Assembly: GCA_020638695.1 (NCBI GenBank)
Contig: JACKIB010000001.1
Coordinates: 62,001-126,000 of the forward strand
Origin: Planctomycetota bacterium
GTDB lineage: Bacteria > Planctomycetota > UBA1135 > UBA2386
DNA length: 64,000 nt
Direction: 5' to 3'
In this document: positions 8,770-16,844 of the stretch, piece after piece
How the letters are laid out: every line of letters begins with the position of its first letter
Numbering within the stretch: the first letter of the stretch is position 1
Made by a program: the position numbers and the translations under genes
The notes under the pieces: generated by a model
What the model saw: only the letters and a program-made list of their open reading frames with translations
Database searches by the model: none
What the model was told of the DNA's origin: nothing

Positions 8770-11238
8770 GTGCCCCGCATTCTCGATCTCGTCTGGTTCG
8801 TGCTGCTCGTCTCCCCGGTGCTCGCGCAGTCCGACGCCGCCATCAAGCTGCCCGCGGGCTTCCGCGCCAAGCAGGTATACAGCGTCGGCAAGGGCCAGGG
8901 CTCTTGGGTGTGCCTGACCGTCGACGAACGCGGTCGCTTGATTGCGAGCGACCAGCGCGGCGGTCTGTACCGCGTCACGCTCGACAGCGACAAAGCACAG
9001 GTCGAACGGCTACGCACCACGGTCGGCGGTGCGCAGGGGTTGCTGTGCGCGTTCGGCAGCCTCTACGTGATGGGTCGCGACGGCAAGCGTTCCGGGCTGT
9101 TCCGCCTGACCGACACCGACCACGACGACCAGCCCGACCGCGTCGAACTCCTGTTCGAGGTGCCCGTCGGACCGGAGCACGGTGGCCACGCCGTCGTGCT
9201 CGCCCCCGATGGCAAGTCGCTGTACGTGTGTTGCGGCAACCAAACCGGGGTTCCCAAGCCCGGGTTCACCGGCTCGCGCGTCCCCAGGGTGGAGGCCGGG
9301 GACCACCTCGTCCCACGGATGCCGGATGCCGGCGGCCACAACACCGGCGCGCCACCGCTCGGCGGCTGGGTGGCCCAGGTCGCGCCCGATGGCAGCTCTC
9401 GGGTGTTGGTCGCCAGCGGGTTTCGCAACCACTACGCGTTGGCGTTCGACCGCGACGGCGAGCTGTTCACCTACGACTCCGACATGGAGTGGGACATCGG
9501 CACGCCGTGGTACCGTCCGACCCGCATCTGCCACGTGGTCAGCGGCGCGGAGTTCGGTTGGCGCTACGGCACGGGCAAGTGGCCGACCTGCAATCCCGAC
9601 AGCCTGCCGCCGGTGCACGACGTCGGGCCTGGATCGCCGACCGGCGTGTTGTTCGGTACCGGCGCGCGGTTCCCGGAACGCTATCAGAGGGCCCTGTTCG
9701 CCGCGGATTGGAGCTACGGAGTGATCTACGCGGTGCACCTCGAGCCGCAGGGCGCTTCGTTCACCGCAACCAAGGAGGCGTTCGCCACCGCCGTGCCGTT
9801 CGCCGTCACCGCCGCGGTGGTTCGACCGCAGGATGGCGCGCTGTACGTCACCACCGGCGGTCGCGGGACCCGTTCCGGGCTCTACCGCATCGCCTACACC
9901 GGCGACGAGAAGAGCACCGCGTTGCCACCGACTCCACGTGCCCGAGCGGACCTGCGCGAGCTGCGGCAGCAGATCGAGGAGATGCATCATCCCGGCGCGT
10001 CCGGTGCGGTGTCGATGGCGTGGCGCTACCTCGGCCACGCCGACCGTCACATCCGCTTCGCCGCACGTATCGCGATCGAGCACCAACCGGTCGCCACCTG
10101 GCGACCCCGCGTCCTCGCCGAGAAGGACCCACGGACCCTGATGCACGCGGCGATCGCACTGGCCCGGCACGGCAATGCCGACGACCGCGCACCGCTGTTC
10201 GCACGGCTACTGGAACTCGATTTCAGAGCGCTGGAGCGCGACCGGAAGCTGGAGTGGTTGCGCGCCGTGGGGTTGGTGTCGGTGCGGCTCGGTGCGCCCG
10301 ACCAGACGGGGCGCGGCAAGCTGATCGGCGAGTTGCTGCGCGCCTTCCCGGCGACCGACCCGCAACTCGACCGCGAGCTGTGCCGCCTGCTGGCCCACCT
10401 CGATGCGGATGGTCTGGTCGCCAAGGCACTCGCCGCGCAACGCGCGGCAACCACCCAAGAGCAGCAGATGCACGTCGCGTACTGCCTGCGGGTGGTCAAC
10501 GCCGGATGGACGCTGGACCATCGCCGCGAGTACTTCGCGTGGTTCGATCGCGCGGCGGAGCTGCGCGGCGGATCGTCCTTCCGCGGCTTCTGCAGGAACA
10601 TCCGCGCGGATGCCATCGCGCGACTACCGGCCGCGGACCGCACCGCCCTCGCCGCGGTGCTGGCCCGCGAGCCCGCACGCGCCGAGGTGCGCTCGGCGCC
10701 CGCGCGGCCATTCGTGCGCAACTGGTCCGTTGCCGAACTGGTGCCCGAGTTGACCGGCAAGCGCAACGGACACGACTTCGCCCGCGGGCAGCGACTCTAC
10801 GGCGAGGCGCTGTGCGCGCGCTGCCACCGCTTCGCCGGTGAGGGCGGCGCGGTCGGGCCGGACCTCACCGCGCTCGGCCGGCGATTCGGCGTGCGCGAGA
10901 TCCTCGAAGCGATCATCGAGCCCAGCAAGGTGATCTCCGACCAGTATCAACCGACAGTGTTCGAGTTGAAGGACGGCGAGTTCGTGATCGGCTACGTCGC
11001 GAACCTCAACGGCGACCGACTGAAGATCGCGCAGAACATGCTGGAGCCGGGCAAGCTCACCGACGTGCGCGTCGGGCAGATCAAGTCGCGCCGACCGTCC
11101 ACAGTCTCGATGATGCCACCCGGTCTGTTGTCGACCCTCACGCTCGCGGAGGTCCAGGACCTGGTCGCCTACCTGCGCAGTGGCGGTGCCCGCGATCACG
11201 CCCTGTTCGGCAAACCCGATCCGCGCAAGGTTCGCTGA
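8770..11238 (+). CDS. PVC-type secreted dehydrogenase-like protein with C-terminal heme-binding domain
   Basis: The GTG at 8770 begins a signal peptide (VPRILDLVWFVLLVSPVLAQ); longer starts would bury it. A GACAAT hexamer ends 6 bases upstream, suggesting a leaderless message. The 822-residue protein has a six-bladed sugar-dehydrogenase-like propeller over about residues 25-380 (FRNHYALAFDRDGELFTYDS, EFGWRYGTGKWP), a helical HEAT-like middle, and a C-terminal cytochrome c-like domain with CARCH at 682-686. It ends in the region of the planctomycete heme-binding domain (GPDLTALGRRFGVREILEAI; LADVQ-like SLTLAEVQDLVAYLRS form). It is expected in the periplasm; the substrate is unknown. Such proteins are expanded in Planctomycetota and Verrucomicrobia, which supports the taxonomic call. 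Confidence 0.85.
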   Translation: MPRILDLVWFVLLVSPVLAQSDAAIKLPAGFRAKQVYSVGKGQGSWVCLTVDERGRLIASDQRGGLYRVTLDSDKAQVERLRTTVGGAQGLLCAFGSLYVMGRDGKRSGLFRLTDTDHDDQPDRVELLFEVPVGPEHGGHAVVLAPDGKSLYVCCGNQTGVPKPGFTGSRVPRVEAGDHLVPRMPDAGGHNTGAPPLGGWVAQVAPDGSSRVLVASGFRNHYALAFDRDGELFTYDSDMEWDIGTPWYRPTRICHVVSGAEFGWRYGTGKWPTCNPDSLPPVHDVGPGSPTGVLFGTGARFPERYQRALFAADWSYGVIYAVHLEPQGASFTATKEAFATAVPFAVTAAVVRPQDGALYVTTGGRGTRSGLYRIAYTGDEKSTALPPTPRARADLRELRQQIEEMHHPGASGAVSMAWRYLGHADRHIRFAARIAIEHQPVATWRPRVLAEKDPRTLMHAAIALARHGNADDRAPLFARLLELDFRALERDRKLEWLRAVGLVSVRLGAPDQTGRGKLIGELLRAFPATDPQLDRELCRLLAHLDADGLVAKALAAQRAATTQEQQMHVAYCLRVVNAGWTLDHRREYFAWFDRAAELRGGSSFRGFCRNIRADAIARLPAADRTALAAVLAREPARAEVRSAPARPFVRNWSVAELVPELTGKRNGHDFARGQRLYGEALCARCHRFAGEGGAVGPDLTALGRRFGVREILEAIIEPSKVISDQYQPTVFELKDGEFVIGYVANLNGDRLKIAQNMLEPGKLTDVRVGQIKSRRPSTVSMMPPGLLSTLTLAEVQDLVAYLRSGGARDHALFGKPDPRKVR

Positions 11239-11296
11239 GGTCGGGCGCGCCTCGGACTGCGCCGCGGAGCGCCCACCACGCTACACTCGGGGCAGC

Positions 11297-11887
11297 ATGC
11301 CTGGCCCCATCGCGTTCCTGATCGCGGTTGCGCTCGCCTGCTCGGGCAGCCTGACCTTGGTGGTCTTGGTGCAGCTCGGGTTGGTTCGCGTGTCGCATCC
11401 CGAGGTGTCGTTCATCACGCCACATCTGGCGTGGATCTGTGCCCTGGTGTGCGCCGCGTTCGCCGCCCTGCGGCTGCGCGGCCGGCTTCGCTCGTACGCC
11501 GTTCCCGTGCTCGCCGGACTCGCCGTGGTCGAGGTAGCTGCGCTGGTGGTGTTGCCGCCGTTCGGGGTGCGGGTGCTGCCGCACGTCGAGGAGGTCGCGC
11601 GCGTCCATGCGGGACCTGGGGACTTGGTCGGCTTGCGAGTCGAGTCGCCGCGCGACGGACGCCAACACATCGCGCTGTGCGTCGAACACGCGCTCGTTCC
11701 GGGGATCGCCTGGCTCCGCGTTCTCGACCGTTGCGGCCCCGCCGCCGGAGTGGCGTTCTCGCGCGTGGGCCGCAATCGCTACCTCTGCTCGTTCGCACCG
11801 AGCGGGCGGAGCCGCCTGAAGCCTCGGATCGTCAACCTGCCGTCGGGCAGCACCACGGCGCGGGGCTCGCGCCGATCGCGCCGCTGA
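11297..11887 (+). CDS. Membrane protein of unknown function
   Basis: This 196-residue protein has three N-terminal hydrophobic segments (about residues 4-28, 43-60 and 68-87), followed by a soluble C-terminal domain of about 110 residues with two cysteines near GIAWLRVLDRCG. The ATG at 11297 is chosen because a TACACT hexamer lies 9 bases before it and the hydrophobic segment starts at once. No family was recognised. It sits 58 bases after the heme dehydrogenase-like gene on the same strand. Confidence 0.55.
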   Translation: MPGPIAFLIAVALACSGSLTLVVLVQLGLVRVSHPEVSFITPHLAWICALVCAAFAALRLRGRLRSYAVPVLAGLAVVEVAALVVLPPFGVRVLPHVEEVARVHAGPGDLVGLRVESPRDGRQHIALCVEHALVPGIAWLRVLDRCGPAAGVAFSRVGRNRYLCSFAPSGRSRLKPRIVNLPSGSTTARGSRRSRR

Positions 11888-11908
11888 GTTGCCTCGCGAA
11901 GTGGGCGT

Positions 11909-11914
11909 TATATT
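11909..11914 (+). promoter_or_regulatory. Possible -10 element upstream of the kinase gene
   Basis: TATATT stands in an AT-rich island within otherwise GC-rich sequence, 108 bases before the kinase start. A TTGCCT hexamer lies 14 bases upstream, which is short for a sigma-70 spacer, so the assignment is weak. Confidence 0.25.
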
Positions 11915-12022
11915 GGGGGTTGGTTCCATGATCGCCGACCGACGACCCCTGCCGCCGCACCGAATGCCCCACCCGACACGGCATTCCCCGCGTCCACCTG
12001 CCATGCACTCAGGGCGCGGTTG

Positions 12023-15000
12023 ATGGCATCCGATCGGATCCTGCAGCGCCTGCGCGCGATGGTGGTCGGGCTGCCCGATGCACCGGATGACGACGAATCC
12101 GTGCTGCTGCCAGGTGACGGGGACACCACCATCGACACCGGGCTGCGCTCGGCACTCGCCGCGCTCGACGCCGACCAGACCAAGACCATGACGCTCTGGC
12201 TGTCGCGCGTGTGCGCCGGGGAGAACGAGCCCGCGGCGCGGCGCGCCCGCAAGGCGCTCGGCCTGCTCGAGCAACAGACCGGGTCGGGTCGTTGGACCGA
12301 TCGGCGCGAACAACCGGAGTTCATCGGCCCGTACAAGATCCTCGGTCCACTCGGCGAGGGCGGGATGGGCGTGGTCTACCTAGCCAAGCAGTCGACCCCG
12401 GTCGAACGCGAAGTCGCGCTGAAGGTGATCCGCCTCGGCATGGACTCCCGCGAAGTCCTGGCGCGCTTCGAGGCGGAGCGTCAGGCGCTGGCCATGATGA
12501 ACCACCCGGCGATCGCGCAAGTGTTCGACGCGGGCGTCACCGAGCGCGGGCAACCGTACTTCGTGATGGAAGTGGCGGAGGGGATCCCGCTCAACGAGTT
12601 CTGCGACCTCTACAAGCTGTCCGTGAAGGGTCGGATCCAGGTGTTCCTGCAGATCTGCATGGGTGTGCAGCACGCCCACCAGAAGGCGGTGCTGCACCGT
12701 GACCTCAAGCCGGCGAACATCCTGGTCTCCCTGCGCAATGGCCAGCCGGTGGTCAAGATCATCGACTTCGGTCTGGCCCGCGCGACCGACCAGCACTTGC
12801 TGGAGCACAGCGTCTACACGCAACAGGGTCGCATACTCGGCACGCCCGCCTACATGTCGCCGGAGCAGGCGCGCGGCCGGGCCGCGGAGATCGACACCCG
12901 CACCGACATCTACTCGCTCGGCGTGATCCTGTACGAGCTGCTGACCGGCGAGCGGCCGTTCCGCAACCTCGATCCGAACCGCATCGGACTTCTCGAGATG
13001 TATCGGATCATCCGCGACGAGGACCCCGAGCGGCCGAGTTCGCGGATCCTCGGCGCACCGAGCGCTGGCCGGATCGCCAAGCTGCGCGGCGCGACCCGCA
13101 GTGGCCTGCGCAAGACGCTGCAGGGCGAACTCGACTGGATCGTGATGAAGGCGCTCGCCAAGGAGCCCGATCGCCGCTACGCGTCCGCGACCGCTCTGGC
13201 TCACGACCTGCGCAGCTACCTACAGGGCGATCCGGTCGACGCGGTGCCCGACAGCGCGGTGTACCGGCTCGGCAAGCTCTTGCGGAAGTACCGCCTGCAG
13301 TTGGCAGGCAGCGTGATCGTGCTGGCGATCGGGGTGGCGTGCGCGGTCCTGGTCTGGAAGTTCGCGCTCGACTACGCCCGCGAGTCATCGCGGCTCGACG
13401 ATGAACTGCGCAACGTGGTCACCTGGCAGGGCGAAGCCCGGCGCTTCCAGCGGGAGGCCGAGGACGCGCGACAGCGTGCCGCCAGTAGCACCGCCGCGCT
13501 AGCCGAGGCGCGCGCCGCTCGAACGACGGCCGAGCGCGAACGCGCGGCGGTTCGCGCGGAGTTGGCGACGTTGCGCGCGCGGATGGAGGCTCTCGCGGGG
13601 GCGGACCCCGGATCCGACCCGGAATCGCTCGATCGAGCACGCGCCCAGGCCGAGTTGCGGGTGAGCCTGCTGCACCACCGCACCGCGGCGGAGCTGCGGG
13701 CAATCGAGGTGGGCGGCCCTGGCTTGCTGCGCGCCGCCCCCGCCGACCGCGAACCGCTGCGTTCGATGGTTGCACGCGGCCGAACCGTCGCGCGGGCTCG
13801 CGATTCGCTGCGGTTGACGCTGCGCTCGATGGAGTCGGGAGCGACCACGAGCGATCCCGTGTTGCGGCGAGCACGTTCCCTGCGGCTCGCCTCCGAAGTG
13901 CGTGCCGGACACCTGCGGCCGCCGGAGTTGGTACTGCCGTCATCCACCGGCGACGATCTCGGCGGGATGCTCGATCGCGCCTGGCCGATGGTCGACCCGC
14001 AGCGTGCGGTGGAGGCCTACGGCCGCGAGTTGCTGGGTCTGGCGCTGTCTCGCCGGGCCCTGGCCCGACTTTCCGCCGGCGACGAGCCGCACGCCGCGCT
14101 CACCGCGCGCGCGTGGCGAGTCTCGGCGTGGGCGCTCCTCGCCTGCGGCTTGGATGCCGAGGCGTTGCGCGCCGCCGACCAGGCGTGCGCCGCGGCTGGC
14201 GACAGCGAGCGGGCGGAGTTCGAACAGGACCGGGCGCTGCTGCGCCGCGCCGCGGCCGATGCCGAGTCGACCTGTGGCGCAGCGCTGCGCGAGGTTGCCG
14301 CGCGCCCGACATCGAGCGCGACTTCCGTCGCCGCCGCCGACCGCTCCGACTACCTGCTGCTGCGGGACCTCGACAGCCACCTCGCGGCATTCACCGGCCC
14401 GCGCGGTCTGCTGCACGCACTGGCCCGGTCGCTCGACTTCGTCGAACGACTCCCTGCCCTCACAGCGCGCCACCCGCGCGCGCGGATCGATTGGACACAG
14501 GCGCGACGCGGGCTTCGCAGCGCGGACGGACGACCGGTGCCGGGGCCCTACGTCGCACAGCCGATCGATCTGCTGCCGCAGTCGGGCCTGGTGCCCCTCG
14601 GTCGCAATCCGGCGACCGGGCTGTGGGAGTTCTACCACCTGCGTTCGGCGTTCGACCCGTGGGGCGACGTCGACCCCGGGGCACTACCCATCCCGGCGCA
14701 CCGGACTCGCGACGAACCTGCCGGGCCGCGCGGCACCGTGGCGGTCGAAGGTGCGACCGGGGTGGTATTCGTGTTGCTGCCGGGCGGCACCTACAAGTTG
14801 GAATCCGGTGGCGATCGGGTGTCGCTGGCGCCGTTCTTCCTGGGCCGCCACGAGCTGACGGAAGGCCAATGGAATCGCTTGGCCGCCCGCACCCTTCAGC
14901 AACGCGACCAAACGAGCGACAACCGCCCCGCGCGCGCGGTGAGCCATGCCGAGTGCACCGCGGTCGCCACGGCGCACGACTTGTTCCTGCCCACCGAGCA

Positions 15001-15454
15001 GCAATGGGAGTACGCCTGCCGGGCCGGAACCGTAACCCCGTGGTCGGCGGGACCGACCGCGCGCAGTCTGGACAAGCACGCCAACCTACTCGACCTCGCG
15101 AGCAAGGAACTGCACCCGGAGCTGGTTCATGGCTCCACCGCGCCGTTCCGCGACCCCCATCCGGGTGTCGCGCCGGTGGGTTCGTACCTGCCGAACCCGT
15201 TCGGACTGCACGACATGCACGGCAACGTCGCCGAGTGGTGTCGCGACGGGTTCGGCTCGGTGTTCACACCCGCGGCGCCAGGCGATGGTGTACGACCGGT
15301 GCCGTCTGGCGCTGCCCCGCGGGTGGTGCGCGGCGGCAGCTACGCCGACGCGGCGGGTCGCGCGCGTACCGGCTTCCGCAGCCACCGCGCCCCGTCACAT
15401 CGCGACCCATCGCTCGGGGTCCGTTTGGCGCGCCCGCTGCACCTGCCGCATTGA
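12023..15454 (+). CDS. Transmembrane Ser/Thr protein kinase with C-terminal SUMF1/FGE-like domain
   Basis: The 1143-residue chain starts with a cytoplasmic Hanks-type kinase that has every key motif: glycine loop LGEGGMG near 106, VALKVI lysine, HRDLKPAN near 225, DFG near 248 and YMSPEQARG. It should be active. A single membrane segment (about 427-450, LAGSVIVLAIGVACAVLVW) leads into a long Ala/Arg/Glu-rich coiled coil, then a helical stretch. From about residue 904 there is a formylglycine-generating-enzyme-like domain (VFVLLPGGTYKLESG; FLGRHELTEGQWNRL; LHDMHGNVAEWC; RVVRGGSY). The cysteines that make FGE catalytic are absent after RGGSY, so this end is probably a sensor or binding module outside the cytoplasm. 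A TTG one codon upstream is an alternative start. Confidence 0.85.
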   Translation: MASDRILQRLRAMVVGLPDAPDDDESVLLPGDGDTTIDTGLRSALAALDADQTKTMTLWLSRVCAGENEPAARRARKALGLLEQQTGSGRWTDRREQPEFIGPYKILGPLGEGGMGVVYLAKQSTPVEREVALKVIRLGMDSREVLARFEAERQALAMMNHPAIAQVFDAGVTERGQPYFVMEVAEGIPLNEFCDLYKLSVKGRIQVFLQICMGVQHAHQKAVLHRDLKPANILVSLRNGQPVVKIIDFGLARATDQHLLEHSVYTQQGRILGTPAYMSPEQARGRAAEIDTRTDIYSLGVILYELLTGERPFRNLDPNRIGLLEMYRIIRDEDPERPSSRILGAPSAGRIAKLRGATRSGLRKTLQGELDWIVMKALAKEPDRRYASATALAHDLRSYLQGDPVDAVPDSAVYRLGKLLRKYRLQLAGSVIVLAIGVACAVLVWKFALDYARESSRLDDELRNVVTWQGEARRFQREAEDARQRAASSTAALAEARAARTTAERERAAVRAELATLRARMEALAGADPGSDPESLDRARAQAELRVSLLHHRTAAELRAIEVGGPGLLRAAPADREPLRSMVARGRTVARARDSLRLTLRSMESGATTSDPVLRRARSLRLASEVRAGHLRPPELVLPSSTGDDLGGMLDRAWPMVDPQRAVEAYGRELLGLALSRRALARLSAGDEPHAALTARAWRVSAWALLACGLDAEALRAADQACAAAGDSERAEFEQDRALLRRAAADAESTCGAALREVAARPTSSATSVAAADRSDYLLLRDLDSHLAAFTGPRGLLHALARSLDFVERLPALTARHPRARIDWTQARRGLRSADGRPVPGPYVAQPIDLLPQSGLVPLGRNPATGLWEFYHLRSAFDPWGDVDPGALPIPAHRTRDEPAGPRGTVAVEGATGVVFVLLPGGTYKLESGGDRVSLAPFFLGRHELTEGQWNRLAARTLQQRDQTSDNRPARAVSHAECTAVATAHDLFLPTEQQWEYACRAGTVTPWSAGPTARSLDKHANLLDLASKELHPELVHGSTAPFRDPHPGVAPVGSYLPNPFGLHDMHGNVAEWCRDGFGSVFTPAAPGDGVRPVPSGAAPRVVRGGSYADAAGRARTGFRSHRAPSHRDPSLGVRLARPLHLPH

Positions 15455-15602
15455 TCCGGACGGTTGCTGACAGCGGCGCGGGACCGCGGGAGGCTCTGGC
15501 AAGGATTGGGGCGGCTTCTGCGCTGAGGCGGCGTGCGGCGCCGAGGACGCCGGCGGCGACCGTGCGCGATCCCAGCAGTTCGGTCACGCGTAGTCCGCGC
15601 TG
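15452..15602 (+). repeat. Decayed fourth copy of the 180-bp palindromic element
   Basis: Starting at the kinase stop codon, this stretch aligns in order with the three good copies. It has CCGGAC near the left end, GCTCTGGCAAGGA, GGCTTCTGC and GAGGCGG in the middle, and TGCGCGATCCCAGCAGTTCG then GGTCACGCGTAGTCCG at the right end. About 30 bases of the centre are missing and many positions differ. Read on the minus strand it still begins VTELLGSRTVAAG, matching VTELLRSRKFAAG of the intact copies. Confidence 0.55.
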
Positions 15603-15642
15603 GCAAAGCCGCGCGCCGCGGGCTCGTCACACGACTCGGAGT

Positions 15643-16737
15643 TCACCCGTGCTCGTGGAAGGGCAACAGCAGCTCGAACCGCTCTGCGCCGACCACTTCG
15701 GTCAGCCCTGCGGACACCGGTTGCAATCCGAGTGCCCCACCGATCCGCACCAAGCGCACGCGACCGCAATAGACCACACCATCGCCGGCCGCGGTGCCGA
15801 TGCGACGTTCGTGCAACCGGCGACCCGGACGGATGTCGCACAACCGCAGCTCCGCGCCGCCGCGTTCTGCGGTGCTGTCCGGACCGAGCGTCACCGCGAC
15901 TTCCAGAGGGAACCAGGGTCCGGAGCCGAGCCCCTGCTGCGGCGTCCGCACCGCGCCCTCGGTGTACCGCAGCAACGCCACCGAGCCGCGCCGCTGCCCG
16001 TGCGCGCGGCAGTGTGCGGTGAACTGTGCCAGGTGGGTCGGGAACCGCTCGGCGCGGCCGAGCTGCTCCTGCCACGCATTCGCGATCGGCGCGAGCCGGG
16101 CGTAGAGTTCGCGGCGCAGCTGCTTCACCGGGTCGGGAAGCGGGTCGGCGAAGAAGCGCGCCGCCGGCTCCAGTCCACCACGATCCGCGGTCTCGTGGTC
16201 GAAACGACCGGCATGGCCCCACAGGTCGATCAACGCCGCGCGCTCGTCCCGATCCAGCAAGCCGCGCAGCGGGGCCAGCCCACGCTCCGCCAGCTGCACG
16301 CCGACCGCCTCCCAGTCGTAGTCCTCGGTCCGCCGCAGCGCCGGTTGACCGACTGCGTGCACGGGTGCCGACTCGACGGCGTGCTCCTCGGCCCCTTCCG
16401 GCAACTGGCCCCGGAGTTCCTCGAGCCGAACGAGCGCCTGCGGGTCGTTCGGCCGCAGCTCGATCACCCGCTGCTGCAGGCGCACTGCGGCCGCCAGCTT
16501 GCCGCGCTCGGCTTGCATTCCGGCCAACTCGGCGAACGCCTCGGCGTGGTTGGGCGCCAGCGCGATGGCCTGCCGCACGGCTTCGGTCGCTTCGTCGCGC
16601 CGACCACAACCCCACAGGATGCGCCCGTGCTCGAGCCACAGCCGCGCGTTCACCCGTCCGGCACTCACCGCTCGCCGGCTCAGCTTCTCGGCCAGCACCG
16701 GGTTGCCGGCTTCGAACGCGACCCACGCCTCGTCCAT
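15643..16737 (-). CDS. TPR protein with degenerate 2-oxoglutarate/Fe(II) oxygenase-like domain
   Basis: The ATG at 16737 follows GGAG with 6-base spacing. The first 130 residues of this 364-residue protein are TPR repeats (RDEATEAVRQAIALAPNHAE; AVRLQQRVIELRPNDPQAL). The C-terminal part resembles the oxygenase family once called DUF2086: FTAHCRAHGQRRG, ALLRYTEG, FPLEVAVTL, AERGGAELRLCDIRPGR, GDGVVYCGR and a final RFELLLPFHEH. In that family the iron site is HxD in LHQDLYG plus a distal His in RHGVS. Here these positions read PQQGLGSG and LQPVS, so all three iron ligands seem lost. It is therefore probably a non-catalytic or repurposed protein. It is convergent with the kinase gene. Confidence 0.65.
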   Translation of the reverse strand: MDEAWVAFEAGNPVLAEKLSRRAVSAGRVNARLWLEHGRILWGCGRRDEATEAVRQAIALAPNHAEAFAELAGMQAERGKLAAAVRLQQRVIELRPNDPQALVRLEELRGQLPEGAEEHAVESAPVHAVGQPALRRTEDYDWEAVGVQLAERGLAPLRGLLDRDERAALIDLWGHAGRFDHETADRGGLEPAARFFADPLPDPVKQLRRELYARLAPIANAWQEQLGRAERFPTHLAQFTAHCRAHGQRRGSVALLRYTEGAVRTPQQGLGSGPWFPLEVAVTLGPDSTAERGGAELRLCDIRPGRRLHERRIGTAAGDGVVYCGRVRLVRIGGALGLQPVSAGLTEVVGAERFELLLPFHEHG

Positions 16738-16844
16738 CGCCCGCTCCGCATGCCTTCGGGCGCGGCGCCGGTGGCGCGGCGAACTCACCGCTCGCGGCGG
16801 TGTCCCACCGCCCGGGGAGCGCCATGCCGTCGACCCACGATCGG

